From positions 93,300-157,299 of the forward strand of contig NZ_SGXE01000006.1 in the NCBI RefSeq assembly GCF_004216895.1: a stretch of DNA of 64,000 nucleotides. The letters are read 5' to 3'. The notes beneath the pieces were generated by a model that saw only the letters and a list, made by a program, of their open reading frames with translations, was not told the origin of the DNA and searched no databases. Position numbers and translations under genes: made by a program. The stretch is from Aquimarina brevivitae (GTDB taxonomy: Bacteria; Bacteroidota; Bacteroidia; Flavobacteriales; Flavobacteriaceae). Of the stretch, positions 25,420 to 33,953 are shown piece by piece (position 1 is the stretch's first letter; each line of letters opens with the position of its first letter).

Positions 25420-28344
25420 TTAACGTATTATAGCCTTATAAATCACACGTTGTATTTCCGACCGTATATCGTTGCTAATTAATTTGCGATTGGCTGCATC
25501 CGGATAGGTTCTATTACTTAAAAACACATAGATCAACTGCTCTTCAGGATCTGCCCAAGTGAATGTACCCGTAAATCCACTGTGACCAAAACTCGTCATC
25601 GATATGCAACCACAAGTTGGGCCTACATCACCTAATTGAGGTTTGTCAAAACCTATTCCTCTTCGCACATCATCATCACAATAGTAGCAGGTATTGAACT
25701 CATCCAAAGTATTACCACTCAAGTACTTTTTACCTCCGTAGTATCCCTTATTTAGATACATCTGCATAATTTTGGCGACATCATTGGCATTGGCAAAAAG
25801 CCCTGCATGGCCTCCTATACCACCAAACATGGCTGCACCTTGATCGTGCACATATCCATGTACTACTTGCTTGCGAAATATTTGATCATCCTCTGTAGGC
25901 ACAATTCGATCCTTATCAAACTTTTTTAAGGGCAGAAATCCCATATTACTTGCCCCTAATGGATTATAAAAGTGTTGTTGTGTAAGATTGTCTAAATTAT
26001 TTTCGTAATGCTTTTCAATATAAGCTTTCAATAAATAATACGGTAAATCACTATAGCGATAACTCAAACGGTCTCGTAGCTCGCTCTCCTTAATCTGTAA
26101 CATTAAAGAGTCTCTCATATCCGATCTCAAATACAATTGATCCGTGACTTCAATATTAAACTCTTCTGATTTCTTTTTGCGATAATATTTCGGGCTTGGA
26201 GCAGTGGTTACCGAATCTAACGTATGTAAATAGAAAGGTATCCATGCCTTAAGCCTTGCGTAGTGAGACAACATATCCTTAATATTGATATTTTCCTTAT
26301 TAGAGCCTTTAAAATCAGGTAGCATATCCCCTATTTTACTGTCTAAGGACACCAAACCTTGATCTCTCAACTCCATCAACAACGGAAGGGTGGCTAAAAT
26401 TTTAGTCAACGATGCTAAGTCATAGATATCTGTTAATTTTACTTTTCGCTGTTTTTTATAGGTATGATAACCATAATTTTTATGATAAATCACCTTTCCT
26501 TTTCGAGCAATTAAAAGTTGCACGCCAGGTGTCATGTCCTCTGCTAAAGCTACATTGACAATGGAATCGACCTGTTGTAACTTATAAGAGTTGATACCGA
26601 CCTGCTCTGGTAATCCGTAGGATAGTCTTTTTAGGGATCGTGTTTCATACCCTGATCCTACTGGATACTCTTCTCCCAAACTAACCGGTAATTCTCCTTT
26701 TGCTTCAATAGCTCCAAATAATAATTGAGCCGCTTTTTGCTGAGCAACTTCACTATTTTGATACGCCATTAGTATCCCTTCAAAATTAGTTGTCGATTTT
26801 AGATCGAGCATTGCATAGGGCCTACTAAATACCGAAAGTATTGTTGGGTTTAAGCGCGCTATTTCATACAACCATACTAATTCTTTATCCTTAAATTCAT
26901 AAGCTGCCCAAGGGCTTTTATTGGATTTATGATACCCTATGATTACATAATTGTATTGTTTTAATTGCTCTAAGATGTCGCTCAGTTTATCTCCTTTAAT
27001 CCAATCTACCTGTGCATACAAGTTTAACTGATCAAAAAATGGTTGTCCATCATCATCGCCAAGGCTTACATAGGCTATTTTCTTTAGGTCCAGATTTTTT
27101 ACCGGAAGAATTGCTCGATCATTTTTAATTAGGGTCAAAGAATGCTCCACAAGCTCTTCGTGCAACACGTCATCCTGTATACTATTCAAGTCCTGATGTA
27201 AATATGCTAAATCCACCGGTTTATACTGATGCAGGCCCACTTTATATTTTGCATATAAAATCTTTTTAACGGAATGACTTAAACGTTGCTCAGTGATCTT
27301 ACCCGATTCGTACGCCTCCATAATTTTTTGTGCAGCTAAGGGCACATTTTCTGAAATGAGTAATACGTCATTACCCGCTAAAAAAGCCGCTAAATCAATA
27401 TCCCCGGGTTCTTTAAAATTAGAAGCTCCCTTCATATTAAGAGCATCAGTAAAAATTAACCCATTAAAGTTCAAGCTATCCTTAAGAATAGTTGTCACTA
27501 TATTTTTTGAAATCGATGAAGGATACCCAGATCTAGACTCTAAACTTGGGATATTAAGGTGTGCTACCATAACACTAGACAAACCTTCTTTGATCAACTT
27601 CTTATACGGATAGAGCTCTACACTATCTATTCTGGCAGCCTCAAAGTCCACAGTAGGTAAGGTTTTATGAGAATCGCTATCGGTATCCCCGTGACCAGGA
27701 AAGTGTTTTGCGTTAGCCAATACGCCTTCGGATTGCAACCCTTTCATAAAAGCCAATGCTTTTTGGGTTACATTTTCTTTGTCCTCACCAAAGGATCGAT
27801 TTCCTATAATCGGGTTTTTAGGGTTGGTATTGATATCCACCACCGGAGCAAAATTGAAATGTACTCCTAGTCGTTTACAGTGCTTAGCGATTTGCTTACC
27901 AGTTCTTTCGATCAGCCAATTATCTTTTATCGCTCCCAATGTCATATTCCAAGGGAAAGCATAGGTGGAGTCTAAACGCATTGCTAACCCCCACTCTGCA
28001 TCCATACCCACCAAAAGTGGAACTTTCGCTAATTCTTGAAATTCATTATTGATTTTAGCCTGGCGATAAGGCCCTCCTTTAGAAAATATAATACCTCCAA
28101 TATGGTTTTCTTTGATCTGTTTCTTGATTTTGTTAAGTTCAGCGGTGCTCCAAGACGAATAGGCATCAACCATAAATAGCTGACCTACCTTCTCTGCCAA
28201 GGACATCTGATTATAGATGCTATCGACCCACTTTTTCTGCGCATTAAAATTTTTGACCACCAACGGATTAGCCTCTTGACAGAACGCGCTTACAGAAACA
28301 ACTAAAAAAAGGATTAAGGTTAACTTCCTAGGACTATACTTCAC
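25420..28344 (-). CDS. Glycoside hydrolase family 3 - serine beta-lactamase-like fusion
   Basis: A 974-residue exported protein (signal peptide to about residue 22). Residues 35-390 are a GH3 N-terminal domain of NagZ type: LVGMDAEWGL, the dyad loop AKHFPGHGDTDSDSHKTLP and nucleophile Asp in LIFTDALNMKGA. A GH3 C-terminal-like region follows. Residues 590-974 are a serine hydrolase of the beta-lactamase/PBP4 class with SxxK in DLASLTKILATLP and a YSD in place of YxN. The combination suggests periplasmic peptidoglycan or muropeptide turnover: beta-N-acetylglucosaminidase plus esterase or peptidase. The fusion is widespread in Bacteroidota. Confidence 0.9.
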   Translation of the reverse strand: MKYSPRKLTLILFLVVSVSAFCQEANPLVVKNFNAQKKWVDSIYNQMSLAEKVGQLFMVDAYSSWSTAELNKIKKQIKENHIGGIIFSKGGPYRQAKINNEFQELAKVPLLVGMDAEWGLAMRLDSTYAFPWNMTLGAIKDNWLIERTGKQIAKHCKRLGVHFNFAPVVDINTNPKNPIIGNRSFGEDKENVTQKALAFMKGLQSEGVLANAKHFPGHGDTDSDSHKTLPTVDFEAARIDSVELYPYKKLIKEGLSSVMVAHLNIPSLESRSGYPSSISKNIVTTILKDSLNFNGLIFTDALNMKGASNFKEPGDIDLAAFLAGNDVLLISENVPLAAQKIMEAYESGKITEQRLSHSVKKILYAKYKVGLHQYKPVDLAYLHQDLNSIQDDVLHEELVEHSLTLIKNDRAILPVKNLDLKKIAYVSLGDDDGQPFFDQLNLYAQVDWIKGDKLSDILEQLKQYNYVIIGYHKSNKSPWAAYEFKDKELVWLYEIARLNPTILSVFSRPYAMLDLKSTTNFEGILMAYQNSEVAQQKAAQLLFGAIEAKGELPVSLGEEYPVGSGYETRSLKRLSYGLPEQVGINSYKLQQVDSIVNVALAEDMTPGVQLLIARKGKVIYHKNYGYHTYKKQRKVKLTDIYDLASLTKILATLPLLMELRDQGLVSLDSKIGDMLPDFKGSNKENINIKDMLSHYARLKAWIPFYLHTLDSVTTAPSPKYYRKKKSEEFNIEVTDQLYLRSDMRDSLMLQIKESELRDRLSYRYSDLPYYLLKAYIEKHYENNLDNLTQQHFYNPLGASNMGFLPLKKFDKDRIVPTEDDQIFRKQVVHGYVHDQGAAMFGGIGGHAGLFANANDVAKIMQMYLNKGYYGGKKYLSGNTLDEFNTCYYCDDDVRRGIGFDKPQLGDVGPTCGCISMTSFGHSGFTGTFTWADPEEQLIYVFLSNRTYPDAANRKLISNDIRSEIQRVIYKAIIR

Positions 28345-28350
28345 AAAAGA

Positions 28351-28836
28351 TTACTTTAAAAATCGACTGTGCCAACTTTCTTTAGCAGGCACCTCCCAGC
28401 TAGATTTATACTCTGCCAGATTAGTTACTAAATTATTAAAAACAATGGTATTGGGGGAAACCGAACGGTTTTTTGCCATTTTTTTGAATTCAACAAGGGG
28501 TTTATATGCTACAAACTCACCTTGCTTAAAAGAAACATTCATTTTATCCATCAAATCTACGTTGTATTCTTTCTCTAATTGCTGAATAAAATGTACTGAG
28601 GCATCTATTGAACAACCAGTTGCCTGATTGAGTTGTTGATCCAAAGCTAAAATTATAAACCGCTTATAACGAATATCATACCCCGATCTTAGTGCAGCCC
28701 CGTGTGCTGTCCATTGGGTGATAAATGCATCTAATTTTGTCTTAATTTCTGCTATCTCGTCTTCAGTAAAAGACCTATTTGCCTGATAAATCCAAACTCT
28801 GGCATTATCCGGCAAAGTATTAAACGCTACTAACAT
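28351..28836 (-). CDS. Conserved hypothetical protein (not an ABC ATPase)
   Basis: A 161-residue soluble protein starting MLVAFNTLPDNARVWIYQAN. In this lineage such proteins are often labelled ABC transporter ATPase, but no Walker A, Walker B or LSGGQ signature is present. The conserved-looking parts are NRSFTEDEIAEIK, SGYDIRYKRFIILALD and GCSIDASVHFIQQLE. The function is unknown. It lies 6 nt upstream of the GH3 gene and probably shares its transcript. Confidence 0.8.
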   Translation of the reverse strand: MLVAFNTLPDNARVWIYQANRSFTEDEIAEIKTKLDAFITQWTAHGAALRSGYDIRYKRFIILALDQQLNQATGCSIDASVHFIQQLEKEYNVDLMDKMNVSFKQGEFVAYKPLVEFKKMAKNRSVSPNTIVFNNLVTNLAEYKSSWEVPAKESWHSRFLK

Positions 28837-28879
28837 GACAATTTTTTTGCTAATGTAAAAAACAATAGTACGTATGATG

Positions 28880-28922
28880 AAAAAAAAGAGTTAATATGAA
28901 GCGCATACCAACTCTTTTTTTA
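28880..28922 (-). terminator. Rho-independent terminator
   Basis: AAGAGTT and AACTCTT with flanking A and T runs form a stem around a 17-nt loop, just after the stop of the Fe-S protein gene at 28943 and before the hypothetical gene at 28836. Confidence 0.65.
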
Positions 28923-28942
28923 TAAACTCCAGTTCTACCGGT

Positions 28943-29734
28943 TTATAGATCTTTGGCATTGGCTATTAGTTCTGCCACATCTAACACCTCTATACTGTCT
29001 TCTTTTTCCTTATTCTTAACGCCATCTGTCATCATAGTGTTGCAAAAAGGACAACCTGCTGCAATAATATCTGGCTTAGTTTCTAGGGCTTGTTCGGTTC
29101 TTTCGATATTGACATCTTTATTACCAGGTTCTGGTTCTTTGAACATTTGTGCTCCTCCTGCTCCACAACAAAGTCCCTTCTTTTTGCAGTTTTTCATCTC
29201 TACCAATTCTGCTTCAAGCTTTCGCAACAAATCTCTTGGGGCTTCATATACATTATTGGCACGGCCTAAATAGCAAGGATCGTGAAAGGTAATTCTTTTG
29301 CCTTTGAACTTGCCGCCTTCTACTTTTAAGCGGCCTTCCTCTAATAACGACTTAAGGAATTGCGTGTGATGCATTACCTGGTAGTCACCACCTAAGGATG
29401 GGTATTCATTTTTGATTGTATTGAAGCAATGTGGACAAGCTGTTACCACTTTCTTTACCTCATACGCATTCATCACCTCAATATTAGTTACTGCCTGCAT
29501 CTGAAATAAAAACTCATTCCCTGCGCGCTTTGCAGGATCTCCTGTACAACTTTCTTCAGTACCTAAAACAGCAAAGTCAACATTAGCGTTATGCAACAGT
29601 TTTACGAAAGCTTTAGTTATTTTTTTGGCTCTATCATCGAAACTACCTGCACATCCAACCCAAAATAAAACTTCAGGTTGTTTACCTTCAGCCATATATT
29701 CTGCCATAGTAGGCACTTTTATTGCTTCACTCAT
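28943..29734 (-). CDS. (Fe-S)-binding protein with CCG domains
   Basis: A 263-residue protein with two cysteine-rich CCG domains as in heterodisulfide reductase HdrB/HdrD and GlpC/LldE. It has an N-terminal WVGCAGSFDDR, then VVTACPHCFNTIKNEYP, HDPCYLGRANNVYEAPR with KGLCCGAGGAQMF, and AAGCPFCNTMMTDG. These bind a non-cubane 4Fe-4S cluster. Together with the membrane Fe-S protein at 30283 it probably forms a quinone-linked electron-transfer complex; the electron donor is unknown. A small HAD gene lies between the two. Confidence 0.9.
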   Translation of the reverse strand: MSEAIKVPTMAEYMAEGKQPEVLFWVGCAGSFDDRAKKITKAFVKLLHNANVDFAVLGTEESCTGDPAKRAGNEFLFQMQAVTNIEVMNAYEVKKVVTACPHCFNTIKNEYPSLGGDYQVMHHTQFLKSLLEEGRLKVEGGKFKGKRITFHDPCYLGRANNVYEAPRDLLRKLEAELVEMKNCKKKGLCCGAGGAQMFKEPEPGNKDVNIERTEQALETKPDIIAAGCPFCNTMMTDGVKNKEKEDSIEVLDVAELIANAKDL

Positions 29735-29777
29735 ATTATAAGACTATTGTATTATTAAATCTAGTTTTCTAAAAATT

Positions 29778-30233
29778 TTAATCGTGTTTACCATCATCAA
29801 ACACTTCTATCGTTACTACACGCTCCACTAGGTCTGTAAACTTACCGGAGTATCGGGTAGCTTTCACTAAGTGATTATCAATCCAATGATAATTCCCTCC
29901 CCTAGGCTTGCCCATTAAAATACTATGATACTTAAACCCATGCTTTTGTAACCAGTTTTCGGTTACTTCTCGGTGATCTTCAGTGCGTGACGTAAAAAAA
30001 CAAATGATATGTCCTTCTTCGTACCAATTATTGATAGTATTTAAAGCATCAGGAAAAGGCTCACAGGTTTCCATTCGCTCTGGCTCTTCATTAGGAACGT
30101 CTTCAGTAATCGTTCCATCAATATCAATCAGATAATTTTTAATTCCTTCGGGTAAAACAGGACTAATATGCTCTCCTGCTTCAACCTTATCGTGTAATAA
30201 TTTTTCTACTTCTTCCTTCTTCATAGTATTCAA
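29778..30233 (-). CDS. Small HAD-superfamily phosphatase-like protein
   Basis: A 151-residue protein with HAD motif I YLIDIDGTITED (Asp37, Asp39), motif II CFFTSRT and a late acidic HWIDNHLV. The cap is minimal, as in LNS2 or phosphoheptose-type small HADs. It is sometimes labelled phosphoheptose isomerase in relatives, which the sequence does not support. It lies between two Fe-S protein genes on the same strand with gaps of 43 and 49 nt, so it is probably part of their operon for reasons that are not apparent. Confidence 0.82.
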   Translation of the reverse strand: MNTMKKEEVEKLLHDKVEAGEHISPVLPEGIKNYLIDIDGTITEDVPNEEPERMETCEPFPDALNTINNWYEEGHIICFFTSRTEDHREVTENWLQKHGFKYHSILMGKPRGGNYHWIDNHLVKATRYSGKFTDLVERVVTIEVFDDGKHD

Positions 30234-30282
30234 GTTCTAAATTTCTTTTTGGTTTAAAGGTTAATAAAAGTGATGTAGATTG

Positions 30283-31602
30283 CTATTCTTTGCTCCAGTT
30301 CAATCGATCCATTTGGTTAAATGGCCAAGGAGCACCATTGTTTTCTACATTAGACATCATATTATTTAAATCTGATGGCGCTGCACTTTGTTCCATTACT
30401 AAATAGCGTCTCATATCCATAATAATAGAAAGTGGATTAATACTTACCGGACAAGCTTCTACACAAGCATTACAACTGGTACAGGCCCATAATTCTTCTG
30501 CTGTGATATAATCATTAAGCAACTGCTTGCCATCATCAACAAAGCTACCGTTCTTGTCTATATTTTTACCCACTTCTTCCATACGGTCCCGGGTATCCAT
30601 CATGATCTTACGTGGGGATAATTTCTTTCCGGTTTGGTTTGCCGGACATTCACTAGTACAACGTCCGCATTCTGTACAAGTATATGCATTTAACAATTGT
30701 ACCCAATTAAGATCTGCTACATCAGATGCACCAAATTTTTCTGGTTCAGCCTCTTCTTCTCCCTCTGGAGCTGCAGCAAATGGGTCAGCACTTGGATCCA
30801 TCATTAACTTTACCTCATTAGTAACGGCCTCTAAATTATCAAACTGTCCTTGTGGTTTAAGATTGGCATAATAGGTATTAGGAAATGCCAATAATATATG
30901 TAAATGCTTAGAGAAATACAGGTAGTTTAGAAAAATTAAAATCCCTAAGATATGTAACCACCAAGCTGCTCTTTCGATCATAAACACGGTTCCTTGTGAC
31001 ATTCCATCAAAAATTGGTGTAATGAACTGGCTCACCGGATAGGCACCTGCTTTTATATAATGGTCCGCTCCTAGTTCTTGTAACTGCAAATCTGCTGCAT
31101 TCATCGTAAGGAATAATCCCATTAATACGACCTCAAAATATAGAATAATATTACCATCATTTTTTGGCCATCCTTTTAAGGATTTAAATCGAGCTATATT
31201 TAAAATATTTCTTCGAGCCCAAAATACGATAACACTTACTAATACTAATAGCGCTAATATTTCAAACGAACCAATTAAGAAGTCATAGAATCCTCCTAAA
31301 AATGCAAAAATCCTGTGTGTTCCAAAAATACCGTCGATGATGATCTCTAACACTTCGATGTTGATGATGATAAAACCTACATAAACTATGACGTGTAAAA
31401 ATCCAGCAATTGGTCTTTTTACCATCTTGGATTGTCCTAATGCAATCCTGGCCATATGCTTAAATCGCTCTGATTTATTATCAGATCTATCCACATCTTT
31501 ACCCAGACGTATGTTTCTGATTAATTTTCTTACGTTTTTAGTAAAATATCCAATCCCTAATACAAGGGCTATAACAAATAGTATATTTGGTATGTATTGC
31601 AT
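30283..31602 (-). CDS. Membrane-bound 4Fe-4S dicluster protein
   Basis: A 439-residue protein. The N-terminal half has five or six transmembrane helices, a nitrate-reductase-gamma-like layout with histidines suited to haem or quinone. The C-terminal half has two ferredoxin motifs, CTECGRCTSECPANQTGKKL and CTSCNACVEACP, which bind two 4Fe-4S clusters. It resembles HdrE-HdrC fusions. With the CCG protein encoded downstream it would pass electrons between the membrane quinone pool and a cytoplasmic partner. It starts 8 nt after the mlaD-like gene and belongs to the same direction of transcription. Confidence 0.9.
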   Translation of the reverse strand: MQYIPNILFVIALVLGIGYFTKNVRKLIRNIRLGKDVDRSDNKSERFKHMARIALGQSKMVKRPIAGFLHVIVYVGFIIINIEVLEIIIDGIFGTHRIFAFLGGFYDFLIGSFEILALLVLVSVIVFWARRNILNIARFKSLKGWPKNDGNIILYFEVVLMGLFLTMNAADLQLQELGADHYIKAGAYPVSQFITPIFDGMSQGTVFMIERAAWWLHILGILIFLNYLYFSKHLHILLAFPNTYYANLKPQGQFDNLEAVTNEVKLMMDPSADPFAAAPEGEEEAEPEKFGASDVADLNWVQLLNAYTCTECGRCTSECPANQTGKKLSPRKIMMDTRDRMEEVGKNIDKNGSFVDDGKQLLNDYITAEELWACTSCNACVEACPVSINPLSIIMDMRRYLVMEQSAAPSDLNNMMSNVENNGAPWPFNQMDRLNWSKE

Positions 31603-31610
31603 GAGTATAG

Positions 31611-32558
31611 TTAGTTAATTGTATCTTCTTCTTTAGGTGGCTGATATTCTTTATTCTTTTTTCCAAACACTGAAAAATGAACATATCGTTTAGGATTCAA
31701 CCTCATATCCTGTAATAGCAGCTCTAGTTCTTTACTTGTTTGAGATAAATTATCATAAAGTTTCTCGTCTTTTAAGAGTTTACCGGCGGTTCCCTTACCG
31801 GATTCTAGATTAGTTGAGATTTGTTTAAAGCTTTTTAGAACCTCTCCAAGGTCTTCACTAATTTTATTGATATTTACTTTAGCTAAAGTATCTCCAAACT
31901 GGTTTAGTTTGCCTGATACTTCATTAAAATTTGTAAATGTTTTATTCAGGTTGGTTTCGTTATTTGCTAATATTCTATTTAGTTTATTGGAGATGCCTTT
32001 AAAATCGTTTACAGCAACACTCAAGTCCTCGAAAATCTTATTCACATTTTTTCGGTTATTGGTTGATCCTAACGTCTTAAAGATGGTATCCGCATCAGTA
32101 ATAGCAGCTTCAAGCTTCTCTTGTAATGGGGTAAGACGATCATTTACCAATTCCAGAAGCCCTTCTTCTACTTTACCGGGTAAGGTATCCTGATCCTTAG
32201 CTTCCTGACCTTCTTCATAGACTGGAATAATAGCAAGGGATTTACCTCCTATCAAACCACCTCCATAAACTTGAGCTAAGCTATTCTTTGAAAACTTAAA
32301 TTCTTTATCCACATTAAAGGTAACCAGTAGGTTTCCTTTATTATCCGCAAAGTCGATTGAAATCACCTGCCCAACAGTTAATCCATTAATCGTAACTGGA
32401 GAAGAAGGAATTAAACCTTCAACATTTTCATAAATAGCGTAGAATGTGCGGTCATCTTCTAAAAGATTTTTCCCCTTTAAGAAAGAATATCCAAAAATAA
32501 ATAATACTATAGCTGCTACAGCTAGCAACCCTGTTTTAACCTCTCGCGTAAATTTCAA
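31611..32558 (-). CDS. MlaD/MCE family lipid-transport protein
   Basis: A 315-residue protein with one N-terminal transmembrane helix (about residues 9-26). An MCE domain follows (GLIPSSPVTINGLTVGQVIS), then a long helical tail (about 150-290) with many Asn/Leu repeats, as in needle-type MCE proteins. MCE proteins form hexameric rings that shuttle phospholipids across the periplasm. No MlaE/MlaF genes are adjacent, which is usual in Flavobacteriia. It sits downstream of an amidase gene on the same strand. Confidence 0.9.
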   Translation of the reverse strand: MKFTREVKTGLLAVAAIVLFIFGYSFLKGKNLLEDDRTFYAIYENVEGLIPSSPVTINGLTVGQVISIDFADNKGNLLVTFNVDKEFKFSKNSLAQVYGGGLIGGKSLAIIPVYEEGQEAKDQDTLPGKVEEGLLELVNDRLTPLQEKLEAAITDADTIFKTLGSTNNRKNVNKIFEDLSVAVNDFKGISNKLNRILANNETNLNKTFTNFNEVSGKLNQFGDTLAKVNINKISEDLGEVLKSFKQISTNLESGKGTAGKLLKDEKLYDNLSQTSKELELLLQDMRLNPKRYVHFSVFGKKNKEYQPPKEEDTIN

Positions 32559-32640
32559 AACATTTTCTATTTTGATGACAAATTTAGAATAAAAATTAGA
32601 TTATGACCGTACTATCAACAATGAATTAACAGTAAATTCC

Positions 32641-33759
32641 TTATTTATTGGAATCAGTTTGATTTTTTAAAGCTTCTGACAAAGGTATATTTTCGCTATT
32701 CTTAAAAGCTACGATAAAACTAGAGGTAAACCCTTTAGATATTGCAAAATCCTTAAGTTCCTGTATCATAGTATAGTTAGAGGTAGATCCATAGAAATAC
32801 TTGTAAAAATCCCCTGACTGCATTTTTGAAATTTTATCCAGTCCATTAAAATTGAACGGTTCAAGAGGTATGTCCGTTGACCCTGCTGCAATTTGAACCT
32901 TAAAAACTACTCCCTTATACACCGCATCTCCTTCTATATCCACACTAGGTGGTTTGGGCTCGGGTGTTTTAGGCACATAATAAATAGCATCCAAACTTTC
33001 TTTGTAATCGATAACGGATGTAGCAATTGACTTGGCCATTTCTAACTGACCGGTGGTTGAATTTAGATATTTACCTTCATCCTTATTGGTTAAAAATCCG
33101 AGCTCAATTAACACACTAGGCATATACGTTTGATGAAGTACTACAAACCCAGCTTGTTTTACACCTCTATTTTTCTTCTTTAGATTCTTTTTAAATCTAT
33201 TTTGCACAAAGCTTGCTAAAGTTAAACTTTGATCCAAATACTCCTCTTGCATCAAAGTCAGACCAATGATTGACTCCGGAGAATTAGGGTCAAAGCCTTC
33301 ATAATTTTCTTGGTAATTATCCTCTAACAATATTACCGAGTTTTCATTTTTAGCCACACTAAAATTTTCATCATTAGCGTGTAATCCAAGTACAAAGGTT
33401 TCTGTTCCAAAAGCCTGGGAGCGATGGGAATTACAATGTATGGAAACAAATAGATCCGCTTTAGCTTTATTTGCAATACTGCCCCGCTCGTGCAATTCAA
33501 TAAACTTATCCGTTTTTCGAGTGTAAACCACTTTAAAACGTTTATCCTGTTCTAAAATCTTACCTACTTCCAAAACAACTTTGAGGGCAATATCTTTCTC
33601 TTTATAGCCATTTCCTCTATTCCCTGGATCATGACCTCCGTGCCCGGCATCTAAGACTACAACGTACTTGGTATCATCTTGAGCAACCGTTGTATGTTCC
33701 ACCAACAAGACTAGAATCCCTACTAAACAACATCGTATTATCCAATTTTTTTTCATCAA
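32641..33759 (-). CDS. N-acetylmuramoyl-L-alanine amidase (AmiC-type) with SPOR-like domain
   Basis: A 372-residue exported zinc amidase (signal peptide to about residue 27) cutting the bond between MurNAc and L-Ala in septal peptidoglycan. The zinc ligands are in VVLDAGHGGHDPGNRG, an early Glu and FVSIHCNSH; the catalytic Glu is in VLIELGFLTN. The C-terminal 90 residues (VVFKVQIAAGS onward) look like a SPOR-type peptidoglycan-binding domain. It is divergent from lptD. An ATG one codon later is equally possible. Confidence 0.93.
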   Translation of the reverse strand: MMKKNWIIRCCLVGILVLLVEHTTVAQDDTKYVVVLDAGHGGHDPGNRGNGYKEKDIALKVVLEVGKILEQDKRFKVVYTRKTDKFIELHERGSIANKAKADLFVSIHCNSHRSQAFGTETFVLGLHANDENFSVAKNENSVILLEDNYQENYEGFDPNSPESIIGLTLMQEEYLDQSLTLASFVQNRFKKNLKKKNRGVKQAGFVVLHQTYMPSVLIELGFLTNKDEGKYLNSTTGQLEMAKSIATSVIDYKESLDAIYYVPKTPEPKPPSVDIEGDAVYKGVVFKVQIAAGSTDIPLEPFNFNGLDKISKMQSGDFYKYFYGSTSNYTMIQELKDFAISKGFTSSFIVAFKNSENIPLSEALKNQTDSNK

Positions 33760-33953
33760 ACTAGCAAAATTTATTACAAATCTGAAACATCCTTTATCCT
33801 TTACCGTATTTAATGTAATAAAAATAAGGTTCTATGGTTATGTATTCTGAATTGCGTTTTATTGTATTCTTAATAGTGACGTAAAATGTTGTTTTTTATT
33901 TAAACTGCATTTTTTTACTAATTACAATCACTACATTAAAAATATATGTAATT

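Noticed and set aside
28351..28836. ABC transporter ATPase annotation
   Set aside because: No Walker A, Walker B or ABC signature is present in the 161 residues; the label is a database artefact.
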